This document shows positions 8,446-17,536 of a stretch of DNA of 64,000 nucleotides, one piece after another (within the stretch, counting starts at the first letter, position 1; each line of letters begins with the position of its first letter). The stretch is from Diaphorobacter sp. HDW4A (GTDB lineage Bacteria > Pseudomonadota > Gammaproteobacteria > Burkholderiales > Burkholderiaceae_C), in the NCBI RefSeq assembly GCF_011305995.1, contig NZ_CP049910.1, positions 1,240,001-1,304,000 of the forward strand. Reading direction: 5' to 3'. A program made the translations under genes and the position numbers. Below the pieces are notes generated by a model. It saw nothing but the letters and a program-made list of their open reading frames with translations. It was not told the origin of the DNA and did no database searches.

Positions 8446-9546
8446 ATGGAAACGTTTTATGAGGTGATGCGCCGCCAGGGCATCTCCCGCCGCAGCTTTC
8501 TCAAATACTGCTCGCTCACCGCCACGTCGCTGGGTCTGGGCGCATCCTTTGTTCCGCAGATCGCCCATGCGATGGAGACCAAGCCGCGCACGCCCGTGCT
8601 GTGGCTGCACGGTCTCGAGTGCACCTGCTGCTCGGAGTCGTTCATCCGCTCGGCCCACCCGCTCGCCAAGGACGTGGTGCTGTCGATGATCTCGCTCGAC
8701 TACGACGACACGCTGATGGCCGCCGCCGGGCATCAGGCCGAGGCGATCCTCGAAGAGATCATGACCAAGTACAAGGGCAACTACATCCTTGCGGTGGAGG
8801 GCAATCCGCCGCTCAATCAGGATGGCATGAGCTGCTTTCAGTCGGGCAAGCCCTTCATCGAAAAGCTCAAGCATGTCGCCAAGGATGCCAAGGCCATCAT
8901 CAGCTGGGGTTCATGCGCGAGCTGGGGTTGCGTGCAGGCCGCCAAGCCCAATCCCACGGGCGCGACGCCGATCCACAAGGTCATCTTCGACAAGCCCATC
9001 ATCAAGGTGCCGGGCTGCCCGCCGATTGCCGAGGTGATGACCGGCGTGATCACCTACATGCTGACCTTCGACCGCATGCCCGAGCTGGATCGGCAGGGCC
9101 GCCCGAAGATGTTCTATAGCCAGCGTATCCACGACAAGTGCTACCGCCGCCCGCATTTCGACGCGGGTCAGTTCGTCGAAGCGTTCGACGACGAATCCGC
9201 GCGCAAGGGCTACTGTCTCTACAAGGTCGGCTGCAAGGGCCCGACCACCTACAACGCCTGCGCCACCACGCGCTGGAACGAGGGCACGAGCTTCCCGATC
9301 CAGTCGGGCCACGGCTGCATCGGCTGCTCGGAAGACGGCTTCTGGGACAAGGGCTCGTTCTACAACCGCCTGACCGATATCCACCAGTTCGGCATCGAGG
9401 CCAATGCCGATCAGGTCGGCGGCTACGCGGCCGGTGCGGTGGGCGCGGCCGTGGCGGCGCATGCGGCGGTATCGGCGATCAAGCGTGCGGCGCACAAGTC
9501 GGAAGATCAGCGCAGTGACCAGCGCAGCGACGTGAGCGCTCATTGA
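8446..9546 (+). CDS. hoxK: Membrane-bound [NiFe] hydrogenase small subunit HoxK
   Basis: This 366-residue precursor is the electron-transfer subunit of the uptake hydrogenase. A Tat signal (SRRSFLKY, then a hydrophobic stretch ending AHA) covers residues 1-42. After it, Cys59, Cys61, Cys62, Cys157 and Cys162 correspond to mature C17, C19, C20, C115 and C120, seen as [10 protein letters not shown] and SCASWGCVQ. The two extra cysteines (C19 and C120) are the hallmark of the proximal [4Fe-3S] cluster of oxygen-tolerant enzymes. Medial and distal cluster cysteines follow in [22 protein letters not shown] and [16 protein letters not shown]-terminal Ala/Gly-rich helix anchors it to the membrane. 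The last residues (DQRSDQRSD) are a short repeat that I regard as incidental. The Shine-Dalgarno AGGAG precedes the ATG. Confidence 0.97.
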   Translation: METFYEVMRRQGISRRSFLKYCSLTATSLGLGASFVPQIAHAMETKPRTPVLWLHGLECTCCSESFIRSAHPLAKDVVLSMISLDYDDTLMAAAGHQAEAILEEIMTKYKGNYILAVEGNPPLNQDGMSCFQSGKPFIEKLKHVAKDAKAIISWGSCASWGCVQAAKPNPTGATPIHKVIFDKPIIKVPGCPPIAEVMTGVITYMLTFDRMPELDRQGRPKMFYSQRIHDKCYRRPHFDAGQFVEAFDDESARKGYCLYKVGCKGPTTYNACATTRWNEGTSFPIQSGHGCIGCSEDGFWDKGSFYNRLTDIHQFGIEANADQVGGYAAGAVGAAVAAHAAVSAIKRAAHKSEDQRSDQRSDVSAH

Positions 9547-9578
9547 TCACCACGAGAACAACAACAAGGACATAGAAA

Positions 9579-11435
9579 ATGGGTGCCATCGAAACTCAGG
9601 GCTTCAAGCTCGACAACACGGGCCGCCGCATCGTCGTCGATCCGGTCACGCGCATCGAAGGTCACATGCGCTGCGAGGTGAACGTCGATTCCAACAACGT
9701 GATCCGCAATGCCGTGTCCACTGGCACGATGTGGCGCGGCCTGGAGGTGATCCTCAAGGGCCGTGACCCGCGCGACGCGTGGGCGTTCGTCGAACGCATC
9801 TGCGGTGTCTGCACCGGCTGCCATGCGCTGACCTCGGTACGCGCGGTGGAAGACGCGCTCGGCATCACCATTCCGAAGAACGCGTATTTGATCCGCGAGA
9901 TCATGGCCAAGACGCTGCAAGTGCACGACCACGTCGTTCACTTCTATCACCTGCATGCGCTGGACTGGGTGGACGTGGTCTCAGCGCTCAAGGCCGATCC
10001 CAAGAAGACGTCGGAGCTGCAGCAGCTGGTGTCGCCCGCACATCCGCTCTCGTCGCCGGGCTATTTCCGCGACATCCAGAACCGCTTGAAGAAGTTTGTG
10101 GAAAGCGGCCAGCTCGGCCCCTTTATGAACGGCTACTGGGGCAGCAAGGCCTACGTGCTGCCGCCCGAGGCCAATCTGATGGCGGTGACGCACTACCTCG
10201 AAGCGCTCGACCTACAGAAGGAATGGGTGAAGGTGCACACCATCTTCGGCGGCAAGAACCCGCACCCCAACTACCTTGTGGGCGGCGTGCCGTGCGCGAT
10301 CAACATCGACGGCACGGGCGCATCAGGCGCGCCGATCAACATCGAGCGCCTGAACTTTGTCGAGGCCCGCATTCGCGAGATGATCGAGTTCAACAAGAAC
10401 GTCTATCTGCCTGACGTGCTGGCCATCGGCACGCTTTATAAGAACGCGGGCTGGCTGTACGGCGGGGGCCTGGCCGCCACCAACGTGATGGATTACGGCA
10501 CTTATGAAAAGGTGATGGGGAGAAGCGAGACGCAGCAGCTGCCGGGTGGCGCGATTCTGGATGGCGACTGGAGCAAGATCCACCCAGTGGACGTGCGCGA
10601 TCCGGAACAGGTGCAGGAATTCGTTTCGCACAGCTGGTACAAGTACGCCGACGAAACCAAAGGCCTGCATCCTTGGGACGGCGTGACCGAGCCGAATTTT
10701 GAACTGGGCGACAAGACCAAGGGCTCGCGCACCAACATCCAGGAGATCGACGAAAGCGCCAAGTATTCGTGGATCAAGTCACCGCGCTGGCGCGGCCACG
10801 CGATGGAGGTGGGCCCGCTGTCGCGCTACATCTTGGGCTATGCGCATGCGCTGCAGGGCAACCAGTACAGCCAGCGCGTGAAGGAGCAGATTGACAGCGC
10901 TGCTTCGTTGATCAACAGCGGCATTCCCAAGGCGCTCGGCCTGCCCGAGACACAGCTTACGCCCAAGCAGATGCTGCCATCGACGATTGGCCGCACGCTG
11001 GCTCGCGCACTTGAATCGCAGTACTGCGGCGAGATGATGCTGGACGACTACAAGGAGCTGATCGCCAACATCAAGGCGGGCGATACGAGCACGGCGAACG
11101 TCGAGAAATGGGATCCGGCAACCTGGCCGAAGGAGGCCAAGGGGGTCGGGGTGGTCGCCGCTCCGCGCGGGGCATTGGGGCATTGGATTCGCATCAAAGA
11201 CGGGCGGATTGAGAACTACCAGTGCGTGGTGCCTACGACTTGGAATGGAAGTCCTCGGGATGCGAAGAACCAGATCGGGGCGTTTGAGGCGTCGTTGCTG
11301 AATACACCGATGGTGAATCCGGAGGAGCCGGTGGAGATTCTTCGGACCTTGCATTCGTTCGATCCCTGTTTGGCTTGTTCTACGCATGTGATGAGTCCTG
11401 AGGGGCAGGAGTTGGTGAAGGTCACTGTGCGTTGA
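9579..11435 (+). CDS. hoxG: Membrane-bound [NiFe] hydrogenase large subunit HoxG
   Basis: This 618-residue subunit carries the active site. RICGVCTGC supplies Cys75 and Cys78 and the C-terminal DPCLACSTH supplies Cys597 and Cys600; these four ligate the NiFe(CN)2CO centre. The 15 residues after His603 ([15 protein letters not shown]) form the extension removed by HoxM after nickel insertion. The N-terminal [15 protein letters not shown] motif is typical. It follows hoxK after 32 bases. From about position 11,130 the codon third positions change noticeably from C/G-rich to T/G-rich, a change that continues into hupE. Confidence 0.97.
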   Translation: MGAIETQGFKLDNTGRRIVVDPVTRIEGHMRCEVNVDSNNVIRNAVSTGTMWRGLEVILKGRDPRDAWAFVERICGVCTGCHALTSVRAVEDALGITIPKNAYLIREIMAKTLQVHDHVVHFYHLHALDWVDVVSALKADPKKTSELQQLVSPAHPLSSPGYFRDIQNRLKKFVESGQLGPFMNGYWGSKAYVLPPEANLMAVTHYLEALDLQKEWVKVHTIFGGKNPHPNYLVGGVPCAINIDGTGASGAPINIERLNFVEARIREMIEFNKNVYLPDVLAIGTLYKNAGWLYGGGLAATNVMDYGTYEKVMGRSETQQLPGGAILDGDWSKIHPVDVRDPEQVQEFVSHSWYKYADETKGLHPWDGVTEPNFELGDKTKGSRTNIQEIDESAKYSWIKSPRWRGHAMEVGPLSRYILGYAHALQGNQYSQRVKEQIDSAASLINSGIPKALGLPETQLTPKQMLPSTIGRTLARALESQYCGEMMLDDYKELIANIKAGDTSTANVEKWDPATWPKEAKGVGVVAAPRGALGHWIRIKDGRIENYQCVVPTTWNGSPRDAKNQIGAFEASLLNTPMVNPEEPVEILRTLHSFDPCLACSTHVMSPEGQELVKVTVR

Positions 11436-11760
11436 GTTTTTACTTTCTCTCCCGCTTGCGGGGGATGGGTTTGGGGGCTTTTTTGCTTCTGCTGGGTGGT
11501 TGCTTACGGGGGCCGGGAGTGCCCCCGGCTGGGCAGTCACTTTTTGCTTGCGCGCAAAAAGTAACCAAAAACGCGCTTTGAATGCGGGGGCACGCGGCAG
11601 AACTCACTGCGCGCTTGCGCGCTCCGTTCGGACAACCGCCGCGAGTCAGTTGGGAAGAGGTGTGTTCGGCACTTTGCTTCGCTCGTGCCTTTTGGGGCGC
11701 GGCGCTGGGGTGAGGGTTCTGCGGTGGTTGGGGCTGGTAATTTTTATGGGGATTGAAGAG
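11436..11760. other. Gap between hoxG and hupE
   Basis: No gene is present. It contains a short CCCGC/GCGGG hairpin just after hoxG (11451-11462) without a close T-run, followed by the hairpin-rich repeat element listed separately. The open frame running into hupE from 11500 is not supported as protein. Confidence 0.7.
11510..11670. repeat. Hairpin-rich intergenic repeat of a betaproteobacterial type
   Basis: The stretch contains CTTTTTGC (11540-11547) paired with GCAAAAAG (11554-11561) around the loop TTGCGC, followed by AGTAACCAAAAA. It also contains GCGCGC-TT-GCGCGC, and GGGGGC/GCCCCC at its left edge. This arrangement (CTTT..TTTGC/GCAAA..AAAG then GTAACCAAA) matches intergenic repeats I recall as scattered through Comamonadaceae and related genomes. 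It interrupts an otherwise tight operon and could form strong RNA structure that dampens read-through into hupE. Its boundaries are approximate. Confidence 0.55.
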
Positions 11761-12357
11761 ATGTCGTTCAACAAATCAAACGCACGCGGTGCGGCTTTCA
11801 TCTTGTTGGCTTTGGTGGCTGGGGCGGCTCAGGCGCATCCGGGGCATGGGGAAGAGGGCTTTGTTTCTGGTCTGGTGCATCCGTTCATGGGGCTGGATCA
11901 TTTGCTGGCGATGGTGGCTGTGGGGACCTGGTCTTGCATCGCTATGCCTGGCGCCAAGCGGGTTGTTGGGCCGTTGGTGTTTCTCGCGTTTTTGGCGGCG
12001 GGGGCGTTGCTCGCGCCGGTGGTGAGCATCAGCATGGCCAGCGTGGAGATGGGGGTCGCGTTGAGCGTGGCGCTGTTTGGGGCGCTGATGTTGCTGGGGC
12101 GCAATCTGAACAGTTTGGCGGGACTTTTCATCGTGGGGAGTGCGGCGTTTTTGCATGGCGTGGCGCATGGCAATGATCTGCTGACAGGCGAGCCTGCGAT
12201 GGCGATGATTGGTGGCATGTTGCTGGGCTCTGCGCTGCTGCATGGTGCGGGTTATGCCGTGGGCACGCAGTTGCTGAATGCGCCGCGTTGGGTGAACCGC
12301 GCGATGGCGGCGGGGTTGGGGGTGTCGGGGCTGGCGTTGCTGGTCACGCGTTTCTGA
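11761..12357 (+). CDS. hupE: HupE/UreJ-family metal permease
   Basis: The protein has 198 residues from the ATG at 11761 with GAAGAG upstream; a second possible start is the ATG at 11746. A signal-like first segment ending AQA is followed by the HPGHGEEGF motif and then HPFMGLDHLLAM, the histidine/aspartate signature of HupE/UreJ. Five or six hydrophobic helices follow. Family members carry nickel (or cobalt) across the inner membrane to feed hydrogenase or urease assembly. C. necator uses the unrelated HoxN, which is absent from this window, so HupE is the likely nickel source. Its codon use is less GC-rich at third positions than neighbouring hox genes. Confidence 0.9.
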   Translation: MSFNKSNARGAAFILLALVAGAAQAHPGHGEEGFVSGLVHPFMGLDHLLAMVAVGTWSCIAMPGAKRVVGPLVFLAFLAAGALLAPVVSISMASVEMGVALSVALFGALMLLGRNLNSLAGLFIVGSAAFLHGVAHGNDLLTGEPAMAMIGGMLLGSALLHGAGYAVGTQLLNAPRWVNRAMAAGLGVSGLALLVTRF

Positions 12358-12386
12358 CTCGCACATCAACAACAAGGAGACAAGCC

Positions 12387-13124
12387 ATGACGCAAGCGGC
12401 TCAGACGGCCCCCGAGCTTTCCGGCGAGGAGCGGCGTGATGCGGCGGAGTTGGCGAGCAGTCGTTCGCTCAAGTCGGTCTATGTGTACGAGGCGCCTGTG
12501 CGCCTGTGGCATTGGGTGAACGCGCTGGCGATCACGGTGCTGTGCGTGACGGGGTATTTCATCGGATCGCCACTGCCCACGCAGCCGGGCGAGGCGATTC
12601 ATAGCTACCTCATGGGCTACATCCGCTTTGCGCATTTCGCGGCGGGCTATGTGCTGGCGGTGGGGTTGCTCGGGCGCATTTACTGGGCGGTGGTGGGCAA
12701 TCACCACGCGCGCGAGTTGTTCTGGGTGCCGCTGTTCACGCGTTCGTTCTGGAAGGAAGTGCTGGGCATGCTCAAGTGGTATGCGTTTCTCACGGATCGT
12801 CCGGGCAAGTACGTGGGGCACAACCCGCTCGCGCGCATGGCGATGTTCTTCGGGCTTCTGATGCTCACGCTGTTCATGGTGGTCACCGGCTTTGCGCTGT
12901 ATGCCGAGGGCGCGCAGCGCGATTCGTGGCAGGACAAGCTGTTCGGCTGGGTGGTTCCGCTGTTCGGTCAGTCGCAGGATGTGCACACTTGGCACCACCT
13001 TGGCATGTGGGCGCTGATCTGCTTCGTGATCCTGCACGTGTATGCGGCGATCCGCGAAGACATCATGGGCCGCTCCAGCGTGGTGAGCACGATGGTGTCC
13101 GGTCATCGCACCTTCAAGGATTGA
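12387..13124 (+). CDS. hoxZ: Hydrogenase b-type cytochrome HoxZ
   Basis: This 245-residue integral membrane protein anchors HoxKG on the periplasmic side and passes electrons to quinone. Four hydrophobic segments are visible (LWHWVNALAITVLCVTGYF; FAHFAAGYVLAVGLL; MAMFFGLLMLTLFMVVTGF; WALICFVILHVYAAI). Their histidines (RLWHW, FAHF, HTWHHLGMW and ILHVYAAIRED) fit the di-haem HupC/HyaC/HoxZ family. The ATG at 12387 has AAGGAG upstream. The reading frame ends five bases before hoxM. Confidence 0.95.
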   Translation: MTQAAQTAPELSGEERRDAAELASSRSLKSVYVYEAPVRLWHWVNALAITVLCVTGYFIGSPLPTQPGEAIHSYLMGYIRFAHFAAGYVLAVGLLGRIYWAVVGNHHARELFWVPLFTRSFWKEVLGMLKWYAFLTDRPGKYVGHNPLARMAMFFGLLMLTLFMVVTGFALYAEGAQRDSWQDKLFGWVVPLFGQSQDVHTWHHLGMWALICFVILHVYAAIREDIMGRSSVVSTMVSGHRTFKD

Positions 13125-13129
13125 GCATC

Positions 13130-13792
13130 ATGGGCCATGCGGAATTCATTGCAGAGGACGGCGACAGCGATATTGAAACCCGCCCACAGCACAGCATCTG
13201 CGTGCTCGGGATCGGCAATGTGCTCTGGGCCGACGAGGGCTTCGGCGTGCGCTGCATCGAGGCGCTGCAGCAGCGTTACCAGTTTGCAGATCACGTGCAG
13301 CTCATCGACGGCGGCACGCAGGGACTGTATCTCGTGCAGTTCGTGCAGGCGGCTTCGCATCTGCTGATCTTTGATGCGGTGGACTACGGGCTTGAGCCGG
13401 GCACGCTGCATTGCGTGGCCGATGAGGAGGTGCCTAAGTTCATGGGCGCCAAGAAGATGAGCCTGCACCAGACCGGCTTCCAGGAAGTGCTTGCGCTCGC
13501 TCAGTTGACCGAGCGCTATCCGCAGAAGGTGCTGCTGATCGGCTGCCAGCCACAGGAGCTGGAGGACTACGGCGGCAGCCTGCGTCCCGTCGTGCGCGCG
13601 GCGATGGACGAGGCGCTTGCCAAGGGCCTTGCCGTGTTGAAGGAATGGGGCGGCGATCCGCAACCGCGCACCCGACCGCTGGATACCCGCGAGGCCGTGA
13701 CCTTTGCTGAGCTGGGTCTCACGCGCTACGAAAGCGAGCGGCCCGATGCGGATGCCGCATGCCGCTCGGGCGATGAGCGCTTCATGCCTTGA
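13130..13792 (+). CDS. hoxM: Hydrogenase maturation endopeptidase HoxM
   Basis: This 220-residue protease belongs to the HupD/HyaD/HybD family and trims the C-terminal extension of HoxG after nickel insertion. The family core is clear: VLGIGNVLWADEGFGVR with the metal-binding Glu/Asp, then LIDGGTQGLYL, LLIFDAVDYG with the second Asp, and LHQTGFQEVL with the His. The ATG at 13130 is five bases past the hoxZ stop. The upstream-open part of this frame lies inside hoxZ and is not coding. About 50 extra C-terminal residues (after LKEWGGDP) are longer than in HybD. Confidence 0.95.
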   Translation: MGHAEFIAEDGDSDIETRPQHSICVLGIGNVLWADEGFGVRCIEALQQRYQFADHVQLIDGGTQGLYLVQFVQAASHLLIFDAVDYGLEPGTLHCVADEEVPKFMGAKKMSLHQTGFQEVLALAQLTERYPQKVLLIGCQPQELEDYGGSLRPVVRAAMDEALAKGLAVLKEWGGDPQPRTRPLDTREAVTFAELGLTRYESERPDADAACRSGDERFMP

Positions 13793-13820
13793 GTGAATTT
13801 TTTGAGGCGGAAAGAAAAGT

Positions 13821-14129
13821 ATGTGCATTGGAATTCCCATGCAGGTGGAGTCGGTCAGTCCCGGCATGGCGCTGTGCATGAGCCGGGGCGCGATCCAGCG
13901 GGTGCGCACCGTGCTGGTGGGCGACGACCTCGCGCCGGGCGACTGGTTGCTGGTGTTTCTGGACAGCGCCATTGAGCTGATCGACGCGACGCGCGCGCAT
14001 GAGATCAACGCCACGCTGGCGCTGCTTGAGCGCTGCACCGAGACCGATGTCTCGCAGACCGAGGCCGCATTTGCATTGCCCTCGCGCATGAGCCGCGACG
14101 AGCTGATCGCGTTGTCGACATCGCACTGA
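13821..14129 (+). CDS. hoxL: HypC/HupF-family chaperone HoxL
   Basis: This 102-residue protein begins MCIGIPMQVE, the HypC-family N-terminal Cys motif in which Cys2 binds the Fe(CN)2CO unit. It is a specialised paralogue of HypC (a separate hypC lies at 19972). In C. necator HoxL delivers or guards the iron centre of HoxG, especially under oxygen. It is followed after 28 bases by hoxO, the usual order. Confidence 0.93.
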   Translation: MCIGIPMQVESVSPGMALCMSRGAIQRVRTVLVGDDLAPGDWLLVFLDSAIELIDATRAHEINATLALLERCTETDVSQTEAAFALPSRMSRDELIALSTSH

Positions 14130-14157
14130 ATCAAATCAAATCGAATCGAAAAGAACC

Positions 14158-14694
14158 ATGACGACAGATACCGAAACCGTGGCGGATGTGATCATCAGCA
14201 CGCCGATTGCAAGGCCCGCGTCGCACCCCGCCGTGGATGCCGATGCACCACCACTGGCACATGCACCGTTGGTGTGCAGGTTGGTGGATTCGCAAGGTGC
14301 GACCTGGGTAGATGAGGACAGCATCGAGGCCTGGTCGCAGCAGGGCGGCAACCGCGTGGTGCTGCTGGCGGGCGATCCCGTGCGCTTTCCGCAGGGGCTG
14401 GATGTGGCGGCGGTGCTGCCCGAGCTGCGCAAGTGCGCCGACAAGGTGTTTGAATTCGCCGTCGTGCCGCGTGCGGCCGAAGACCGCATCGCCAAGCGCT
14501 ACGGAGCGAACCACTGGCCGACTTTGCTGTTTCTGCGCGACGGAAAGTATGTGACCGCCATCGGCGGAATGCACGACTGGACGCCGTATCTGAGCGCTGT
14601 GAACGCTGCGCTGCAGATGCCGACATCGCGCGCGCCCACCGTTGGCATTCCGGTGGTCGGCACGGGTGGGGCGAGTGCCTCGTCGTGCCACTGA
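14158..14694 (+). CDS. hoxO: Hydrogenase assembly protein HoxO (HupG/HyaE family, thioredoxin fold)
   Basis: This 178-residue protein has a thioredoxin-like core (GNRVVLLAGDPVRFPQGLD, CADKVFEFAVV, ANHWPTLLFLRDGKYVTAIG) in which the CxxC of thioredoxin is absent, as in HyaE/HupG/HoxO. The family binds the twin-arginine small subunit before export and is required for oxygen-tolerant assembly. The first 35 residues and last 25 are low-complexity and Ala/Pro/Gly-rich. Confidence 0.88.
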   Translation: MTTDTETVADVIISTPIARPASHPAVDADAPPLAHAPLVCRLVDSQGATWVDEDSIEAWSQQGGNRVVLLAGDPVRFPQGLDVAAVLPELRKCADKVFEFAVVPRAAEDRIAKRYGANHWPTLLFLRDGKYVTAIGGMHDWTPYLSAVNAALQMPTSRAPTVGIPVVGTGGASASSCH

Positions 14695-14719
14695 GCACCG
14701 AAATCAGGAGAGACAAGAC

Positions 14720-15607
14720 ATGATCGAATTCCCGATTCCGGTGCGCATGGTGGGCGCAGGCAGTCATATTGAAGAAGACGAGCTGACCTATATGGCGATG
14801 CCGCAAGGCATGGACACTTTCCGTGCACCGATCCTGCCCGAGCCCGAAGAAATCGCGGCCCATGGCGCAGCGAAGGCCGCGTTGCAGGCGGTGGAGCGCG
14901 CATTGGCCGAGGTGCTGGTCGATGGCGAGCGGCGCGAGGTGACGCTCGCCGATCTGTCGCAGGCGGACCGCGATCTCGTGAACTCCGTGCTCGGCGAGGG
15001 CGAGGTGAGCGCTTGCGTTCAGGCGCGATCCGATGACGCTGATGATCCCGACGCCATCACTGTGCAGATCCAGGAGTCCGTCTACGCGGGCATCTGGCGC
15101 GTGCTGCATCTGCGCGGCGACAACGTGGTGCGCGACACGGTGGAGATAGGCGAGATTCCGCGCGTTCTCGATGACGCGGCGCGCGCAGATGAGCGCACTG
15201 CGATGGAGCGCTGGTCCGGCCCGCTGCCGCCGAATGTGCAGAACGCACCGCTGCTGCTCGGCGAGATCGAGGATCAGTTCACGCTGTGGCAGGCGGGCCA
15301 GCCTGCGTATGTGATCAACCTCACGCTGCTGCCGATGTCGAACGAGGACATCGGCTTCATGGATCACCACCTCGGCACGGGCCGCGTGCTGATTCTTTCG
15401 CGCGGATATGGCAACTGCCGCATCACCAACTGTTGTGTGCCCAACACGTGGCGCGTGGTGTATTACAACTCGCAGGACACCGTGATCCTCAATACGGTGG
15501 AGATCGGTGCGTTGCCTGACGTGGCACGCGCTGCGCGCGAAGATCTTGAAGACTCACAACAGCGCTTTCGCGAAGTGCTGGCGTGGTTGGAGGATGGCAA
15601 TGAGTGA
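14720..15607 (+). CDS. hoxQ: Hydrogenase assembly protein HoxQ (HupH/HyaF family)
   Basis: This 295-residue protein starts MIEFPIPVRMVGAGSH with AGGAG upstream of the ATG at 14720. It resembles HupH/HyaF, with the N-terminal IPVRxxGPGS-like segment and the C-terminal GYGNCRITNCCVPNTWRVVY and YYNSQDTVILNTVEIG motifs. In C. necator HoxQ partners HoxO in small-subunit maturation. Its last eight bases overlap hoxR. Confidence 0.92.
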   Translation: MIEFPIPVRMVGAGSHIEEDELTYMAMPQGMDTFRAPILPEPEEIAAHGAAKAALQAVERALAEVLVDGERREVTLADLSQADRDLVNSVLGEGEVSACVQARSDDADDPDAITVQIQESVYAGIWRVLHLRGDNVVRDTVEIGEIPRVLDDAARADERTAMERWSGPLPPNVQNAPLLLGEIEDQFTLWQAGQPAYVINLTLLPMSNEDIGFMDHHLGTGRVLILSRGYGNCRITNCCVPNTWRVVYYNSQDTVILNTVEIGALPDVARAAREDLEDSQQRFREVLAWLEDGNE

Positions 15608-15848
15608 CCATGCGAATGAAGCGCCCACTTCCCGATTCGAAGGCAGCTATCTTGGTGAGCGCGCGCGTCTGCCGCAGAACGCGCGACTCGAGTGCAAGAT
15701 CTGCTGGTGGGTCTACGACCCGGCGGTGGGCGATCCCGTATGGCAGATCGAGCCCGGACTGTCATTCGCGGAGCTGCCTGAATATTGGCGTTGCCCCGAA
15801 TGTGATGGCGATGCAGATCAGTTTATGGTGCTCACCGAGAATGCTTGA
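15600..15848 (+). CDS. hoxR: Rubredoxin-like protein HoxR
   Basis: This 82-residue protein has two rubredoxin iron knuckles, CKICWWVYDP and CPECDGD, with 38-40 residues between the cysteine pairs. The start ATG at 15600 overlaps the hoxQ stop and is preceded by GGAGG. HoxR/HupI homologues are needed to make the proximal cluster oxygen-tolerant when hydrogenase is assembled in air, which agrees with the six-cysteine pattern in HoxK. Confidence 0.95.
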   Translation: MSDHANEAPTSRFEGSYLGERARLPQNARLECKICWWVYDPAVGDPVWQIEPGLSFAELPEYWRCPECDGDADQFMVLTENA

Positions 15849-16416
15849 GGCCATGGCCTGCGCAACAGATAACGAGCACGCGCTGCAAAGTCGCGTGGCC
15901 GAGCTGCAGGCCTGTTTCATTCACATCGCAAAGTCACGCATGCAAGGCGTGGCGTTGCTGAATCCCTCGCTGCGCGTGCGCGCGCTGGGGTTTCAGCTCA
16001 TGGCGGACGAAACCGCTGCGATGGGAGTGCTGGTCACGCCTTGGTTCATGAATCTGTTGTGCCTTCCATTGGTGCGCAGCGATGAGCCTCAGCGCGTTGG
16101 CGAGCAGCGCATTCGACATCTCGGTGGTACAGATTTTGCATTTCTCGGCATGCACGAGGAGCGCGGCGTGGGCAGCTTCGAGGCCTGTTCCCTGTTCTCT
16201 CCGATGTTCGAGTTCCAGGATGCGGCGGCGGCGGAAGGCACTGCGCAGCAGGTGTTGGCGTTGCTGCGCAGACCGCAGTTGAATGCGCCTGCGCAGGAGT
16301 CTGTGTCACCGGGAAAGTGGGTTCCGAAGAGCGATTCAGTGACGGCGCAGGTCGCGCCTACAAGACGCTCTTTTTTCTTTGGTCGTTCGTCAGTCGGGAG
16401 TGGCGGCAATGTTTGA
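15841..16416 (+). CDS. hoxT: Hydrogenase assembly protein HoxT (HupJ family)
   Basis: The protein has 191 residues from the ATG at 15841, overlapping hoxR by eight bases. It contains the HupJ-type segments ALLNPSLRVRALGFQ, VTPWFMNLLCLPL and SFEACSLFSPMFEF. The family is required for maturation of uptake hydrogenases, but its molecular role is unclear. The C-terminal 40 residues, rich in Ser, Pro, Gln and Arg, look unstructured and appear longer than in relatives I recall. Confidence 0.88.
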   Translation: MLEAMACATDNEHALQSRVAELQACFIHIAKSRMQGVALLNPSLRVRALGFQLMADETAAMGVLVTPWFMNLLCLPLVRSDEPQRVGEQRIRHLGGTDFAFLGMHEERGVGSFEACSLFSPMFEFQDAAAAEGTAQQVLALLRRPQLNAPAQESVSPGKWVPKSDSVTAQVAPTRRSFFFGRSSVGSGGNV

Positions 16417-17536
16417 TGCGTCGATGGCTTTGGCGGGTGAGTTGACGGTGCGCCCCGGCATGGCGATGCCCGACAACCTGCGCAGTAGCCGACCCGTATG
16501 GGCGAGCTCGCTTGCCCCTGGCAGCCAAGCCGCGCAATTGCCGATGCTGCTGGCCAGCGTGTTCAGCAACTGCGCGGAAGCGCACCGCATTTGCTCACAG
16601 TGGGCCTGCGACGCTGCGCGCGGCTGCGGCAATCAGCCGCAGGATTTTGCACTTGCACGCCTGCACGCGGAAACGCTGCGCGAGCATCTGCGACGCATTG
16701 CACTCGACTGGCCAGGGCGCTTGATGCCCGGTGCCGAAGGCGCGCGCATTCATCTGCAGGCCATGAAGTGCCTGCGCGAGGCACCGGTGCTGCCGGGCCG
16801 TCCGCTTGATGAGTGGATCAAGGGCCTGCCCTCGCTCTTGCCGTGGATCGAGCAGGTCTGGCTGGGCATGTCGGCAAGAGCTTGGGTGAGCGGCTGGGAG
16901 CGCGATGCCCATGGCTGGCTGGAGCTGTGGAGTGAGGAGTCCGAGAGCTGGTTGGCGCGTCTGATGCTCGAGGCGCGAGACGCGGCAGACCGTGAGGTTT
17001 GCTGCGCACCCGCCCTGCGCGTGCACGACAGCGACAGCGAGCTCGCAGAGTTTGCACAGCAGCTGCAGTCGGGCGAAACCACGGGCCATCAGCCGAAATG
17101 GCGCGGCCTCAGCGCCGAGACGGGATGCTGGACGCGGCTTTGCGAGGGTACCCCCTCCATGTATCGCACCCCATGGCTGAAGATGGGTGCACGCATTGCC
17201 GAGGTGGCACGTCTTGCGACGCGCAATCGTGAAACCACTCATCTGCGCGGTGGTCAGATCACGCTTGAAAAGAGCCACGGGATTGCGTGGATCGAGATGG
17301 CACGTGGCGTGCTGATGCACCGTGTGGAGTTGGATGGCGAGCGGGTGAACCGCTGCGACGTGGTGGCACCGACCGAGTGGAATTTTCATCCGCAGGGCGC
17401 GGTCGCGAGAACATTGGAGATGCAGAAATCGTTACCCAGCGACCATATCATTGCGCTGATGACGGCCTACGACCCCTGTGTGAACTACCGCATTGAAACC
17501 CAGCAAAGCCGCATCGGAGCGCTGCAACATGCATGA
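16409..17536 (+). CDS. hoxV: Hydrogenase assembly protein HoxV (HupK family)
   Basis: The protein has 375 residues from the ATG at 16409, which overlaps the hoxT stop. HupK/HoxV proteins are degenerate relatives of the hydrogenase large subunit. That origin is visible at the C-terminus, where DVVAPTEWNFHPQGAVART and AYDPCVNYRIE echo the HoxG wording PTTWN.SPRD and FDPCLAC. Only one of the usual cysteine pair remains. It is thought to act as a scaffold for the Fe(CN)2CO unit before transfer to HoxG. It is followed with overlap by hypA. Confidence 0.88.
   Translation: MFDASMALAGELTVRPGMAMPDNLRSSRPVWASSLAPGSQAAQLPMLLASVFSNCAEAHRICSQWACDAARGCGNQPQDFALARLHAETLREHLRRIALDWPGRLMPGAEGARIHLQAMKCLREAPVLPGRPLDEWIKGLPSLLPWIEQVWLGMSARAWVSGWERDAHGWLELWSEESESWLARLMLEARDAADREVCCAPALRVHDSDSELAEFAQQLQSGETTGHQPKWRGLSAETGCWTRLCEGTPSMYRTPWLKMGARIAEVARLATRNRETTHLRGGQITLEKSHGIAWIEMARGVLMHRVELDGERVNRCDVVAPTEWNFHPQGAVARTLEMQKSLPSDHIIALMTAYDPCVNYRIETQQSRIGALQHA

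Noticed and set aside
11500..11760. Long N-terminal extension of the hupE frame
   Set aside because: It runs through the hairpin repeat, reads as low-complexity, and the HupE signal peptide and Shine-Dalgarno sequence fit the ATG at 11761.
12776..13129. Upstream-open part of the hoxM frame
   Set aside because: It lies wholly inside hoxZ in another frame, and HoxM similarity begins at 13130.
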